DNA of 6,978 nucleotides from Methylophilaceae bacterium UBA6140 (GTDB taxonomy: Bacteria; Pseudomonadota; Gammaproteobacteria; Burkholderiales; Methylophilaceae). Position 1 is the stretch's first letter. Each line of letters starts with the position of its first letter. The notes beneath the pieces are model-generated. The model searched no databases. It was not told the DNA's origin and was given only the letters and a program-made list of their open reading frames with translations. The translations under genes and the position numbers were made by a program. Location: the NCBI GenBank assembly GCA_002423265.1, contig DIVE01000109.1, forward strand, positions 1 to 6,978, given 5' to 3'. Below are positions 5,721-6,978 of this stretch, one piece after another.

Positions 5721-6575
5721 ATGACCAATGTAGTCGCCTGTATCGATGGCTCCAGTACTTCGCCTGCCGTCTGCGCGTATGCAGTCTGGGCCAGCAAACG
5801 ATTGAATGCACCGCTCAAATTCCTCCATGTGCTGGAAAAAACCGACACCCCCGTGCAGACCGACCTCAGTGGCAACATCGGCCTCGGCAGCCGTGAGGCG
5901 CTGCTGAAGGAGCTGACCGAACTGGATGAGCAACGCGGCAAGTTGCTGATCGAGCATGGCCGTCACATGCTGGAAGCGGCCAAGGCCCAGGCGCTTGCAA
6001 AAGGCATCGAACACCCGATATGCCAGCAGCGGCGCGGTGATCTGGTGGATACCCTGCGCGAACTGGAAGCGGAAATCCGCTTGCTGGTGATGGGCAAGCA
6101 GGGCGAAGACGGCGACAGTCTGGGCGACCACATCAGCAACAATCTGGAGCGCGTGGTGCGCACCATGCACCGCCCGATTCTGGTATCGCCGCATGACTTC
6201 GTTGAACCGAAAAGTTTCATGATCGCATTCGACGGTAGCCCGACAACACGCAAAGGCATCGAAATGGTCGCCGGCAGCCCGCTGTTTGCGGGGTTGCCCT
6301 GCCATTTGATCATGGTGGGCAACAGCAGTGCCGAGATGCAGGAACGTCTGCGCTGGGCAAGCACCATGCTCGAATCCGCCGGGTTTGAGGTTGTCACGCA
6401 AATCATCGCAGGCGAGGTCAAGCATGTGCTGTGCGATTACCGCGATGCACACGATATCGGCATGGTGGTGATGGGCGCTTACGGCCACTCGAAAATCCGC
6501 CAGTTTCTGGTCGGCAGCACTACGACGAAAATGATCCGGCACACCAGCAAGGTGCCGCTTCTGCTGCTGCGCTGA
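5721..6575 (+). CDS. Tandem universal stress protein (UspA family)
   Basis: The 284-residue cytoplasmic protein has two Usp domains in tandem. Domain 1 (about 1-158) opens VVACIDGSSTSPAVC and domain 2 (about 165-284) opens FMIAFDGSPTTRKGIEM. The ATP-binding pattern G-2x-G-9x-G-S/T is intact in domain 2 (Gly252, Gly255, Gly265-Ser266). In domain 1 the third glycine is replaced (Gly125, Gly128, then Ile138-Ser139), so only the second domain may bind nucleotide normally. Residues 55-95 form a long charged helical insert. The start has an excellent AGAGGAG ribosome binding site (5708-5714), six bases before the ATG. Being directly behind a SulP transporter, it may modulate or sense anion or energy status; this is inference. 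No clear terminator follows, so transcription may continue towards the IS element. The 388-codon antisense frame is a shadow. Confidence 0.9.
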   Translation: MTNVVACIDGSSTSPAVCAYAVWASKRLNAPLKFLHVLEKTDTPVQTDLSGNIGLGSREALLKELTELDEQRGKLLIEHGRHMLEAAKAQALAKGIEHPICQQRRGDLVDTLRELEAEIRLLVMGKQGEDGDSLGDHISNNLERVVRTMHRPILVSPHDFVEPKSFMIAFDGSPTTRKGIEMVAGSPLFAGLPCHLIMVGNSSAEMQERLRWASTMLESAGFEVVTQIIAGEVKHVLCDYRDAHDIGMVVMGAYGHSKIRQFLVGSTTTKMIRHTSKVPLLLLR

Positions 6576-6584
6576 GTCGTTCAT

Positions 6585-6717
6585 GTGCACTTGCGCACGA
6601 GATTGCCGCAGGCAAGACGCCGTTGCAACGATCGACTGGATCAGAGCAGTCGGCGACATCTGAGCCGCATGGATGCAATTCAACAGCAGGAAATGGCACT
6701 GAACCGCCTCAATCATC
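6585..6717 (+). pseudogene. Possible gene fragment cut off by the IS element
   Basis: After the usp stop the same frame stays open for more than 50 codons, up to and beyond the IS boundary. A GTG at 6585 or ATG at 6669 could start it, but neither has a good ribosome binding site. The last part, MDAIQQQEMALNRLNHLN, looks like a genuine amphipathic helix, and the segment before it is rich in arginine and glutamine. One reading is a small gene, or the 3' part of one, truncated by insertion at about 6718. The alternative is non-coding sequence open by chance. I recognise no family. Confidence 0.25.
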
Positions 6718-6743
6718 TGAATCGCCCCGTCTGCACTAGACAC
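6718..6743 (-). repeat. Terminal inverted repeat of the IS element
   Basis: TGAATCGCCCCG followed by CTAGACAC at 6736-6743 fits an IS3-type terminus in which the last transposase codons (reading ESV-stop) overlap the repeat. The partner repeat is not in the window, so the inner limit is approximate. Confidence 0.6.
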
Positions 6744-6978
6744 TTTCAAGCCTGCTGAAGTACTGCATCTCGAACTTTACCGGAGAAAGGCCGTTGTTGT
6801 AACCGTGCTGCCTTCTCGAGTTGTAAAACATCTCAATATAGTCGAACACATCACGCCGGGCCTCTTCACGATCAATGTAAATTCTGCGCTTGATGCGCTC
6901 ACGCTTCAGTAGCTGAAAGAAGCTTTCTGCGACAGCATTGTCATAGCAGTTTCCTCGCCGGCTCTGACTCGCAACCAA
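6736..6978 (-). CDS. IS3-family transposase OrfB, C-terminal part (partial)
   Basis: Eighty codons of the integrase-fold transposase are visible, ending in TAG at 6738-6736. The sequence begins inside the catalytic core: SRRGNCYDNAVAESFF carries the catalytic glutamate of the DDE triad in the AESFF motif. LLKRERI and the tail FDYIEMFYNSRRQHGYNN-GLSP-VKFE follow, the last being the standard C-terminal signature of IS3 OrfB. The two catalytic aspartates and the frameshifted OrfA lie outside the window. The TTG at 6978 is an internal codon, not a start. Whether the whole element is intact cannot be told. Confidence 0.9.
   Translation of the reverse strand: MVASQSRRGNCYDNAVAESFFQLLKRERIKRRIYIDREEARRDVFDYIEMFYNSRRQHGYNNGLSPVKFEMQYFSRLESV

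Larger units (their letters stand above)
6718..6978 (-). mobile_element. IS3-family insertion sequence, right end (partial)
   Basis: The element enters from the right edge, with its transposase read leftwards. Its outer end is placed at 6718 because TGAATCGCCCCG (6718-6729) matches the TGAACCGCCCC-type terminal repeats of many IS3-family elements, and the transposase stop lies just inside it, as is usual. The other end and the target duplication are outside the window. It sits 142 bases downstream of the usp gene. Confidence 0.8.

Noticed and set aside
5583..6749. 388-codon open frame on the minus strand
   Set aside because: It lies antisense to the well-supported Usp gene and the end of SulP, shows no recognisable domain and has a His/Gln/Ala-rich composition typical of reverse-frame shadows.
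1..6978. CRISPR arrays, tRNA or rRNA genes
   Set aside because: No regularly spaced repeats, cloverleaf-like sequence or conserved ribosomal RNA stretches were seen on either strand.

Overview
The window looks like a piece of a betaproteobacterial chromosome. The evidence is moderate-to-high GC coding DNA, a DUF3422 membrane-anchored protein (a family common in Beta- and Alphaproteobacteria), a YiiD_C-type thioesterase, and an adjacent SulP transporter / tandem universal stress protein pair. A Nitrosomonadales/Gallionellaceae-like host is my best guess, from general resemblance only.

Layout, left to right. (1) 1-151, minus strand: first 50 codons of a gene resembling the N-terminus of an MscS-type mechanosensitive channel, running off the left edge. 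(2) 152-661: a gene-poor stretch. It contains what I consider the most interesting element of the window, a candidate oxygen-responsive small RNA on the minus strand: a near-consensus FNR/ANR box (477-490), an extended -10 (449-457) at exactly class II spacing, a short 5' stem-loop, an unpaired linker containing CUCC, and a perfect 7-bp intrinsic terminator hairpin with a run of eight U. The whole transcript would be about 60 nt. A 27-codon ORF at 272-355 slightly resembles the start of a Crp/Fnr-type sensor domain. (3) 662-1990, plus: DUF3422 protein with two C-terminal membrane segments. (4) 2258-3931, plus: a compact three-gene operon of YiiD_C-like thioesterase, ArsP_1-family permease (TTG start overlapping the previous stop) and a small CxxC thioredoxin-fold protein. 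(5) 3932-4216: spacer with a good sigma-70-like promoter (4024-4052) and a leader of about 158 nt. (6) 4217-6575, plus: SulP/SLC26-type anion transporter with STAS domain, then a tandem-UspA protein 13 nt downstream with a strong ribosome binding site. (7) 6576-6717: remnant of an open frame. (8) 6718-6978: one end of an IS3-family insertion sequence, whose OrfB is read on the minus strand and cut by the window edge.

How the parts fit together: the permease and small thioredoxin probably act as a unit, the small protein handling a thiol-reactive substrate or keeping the permease CxC cysteines reduced. The thioesterase is co-transcribed but its link is unclear. SulP and Usp are a transporter and putative nucleotide-binding stress partner in one operon. 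The small RNA would give anaerobic regulation in trans; its targets cannot be read from this window. The right-hand IS probably inserted into, and cut off, whatever once followed the usp gene.
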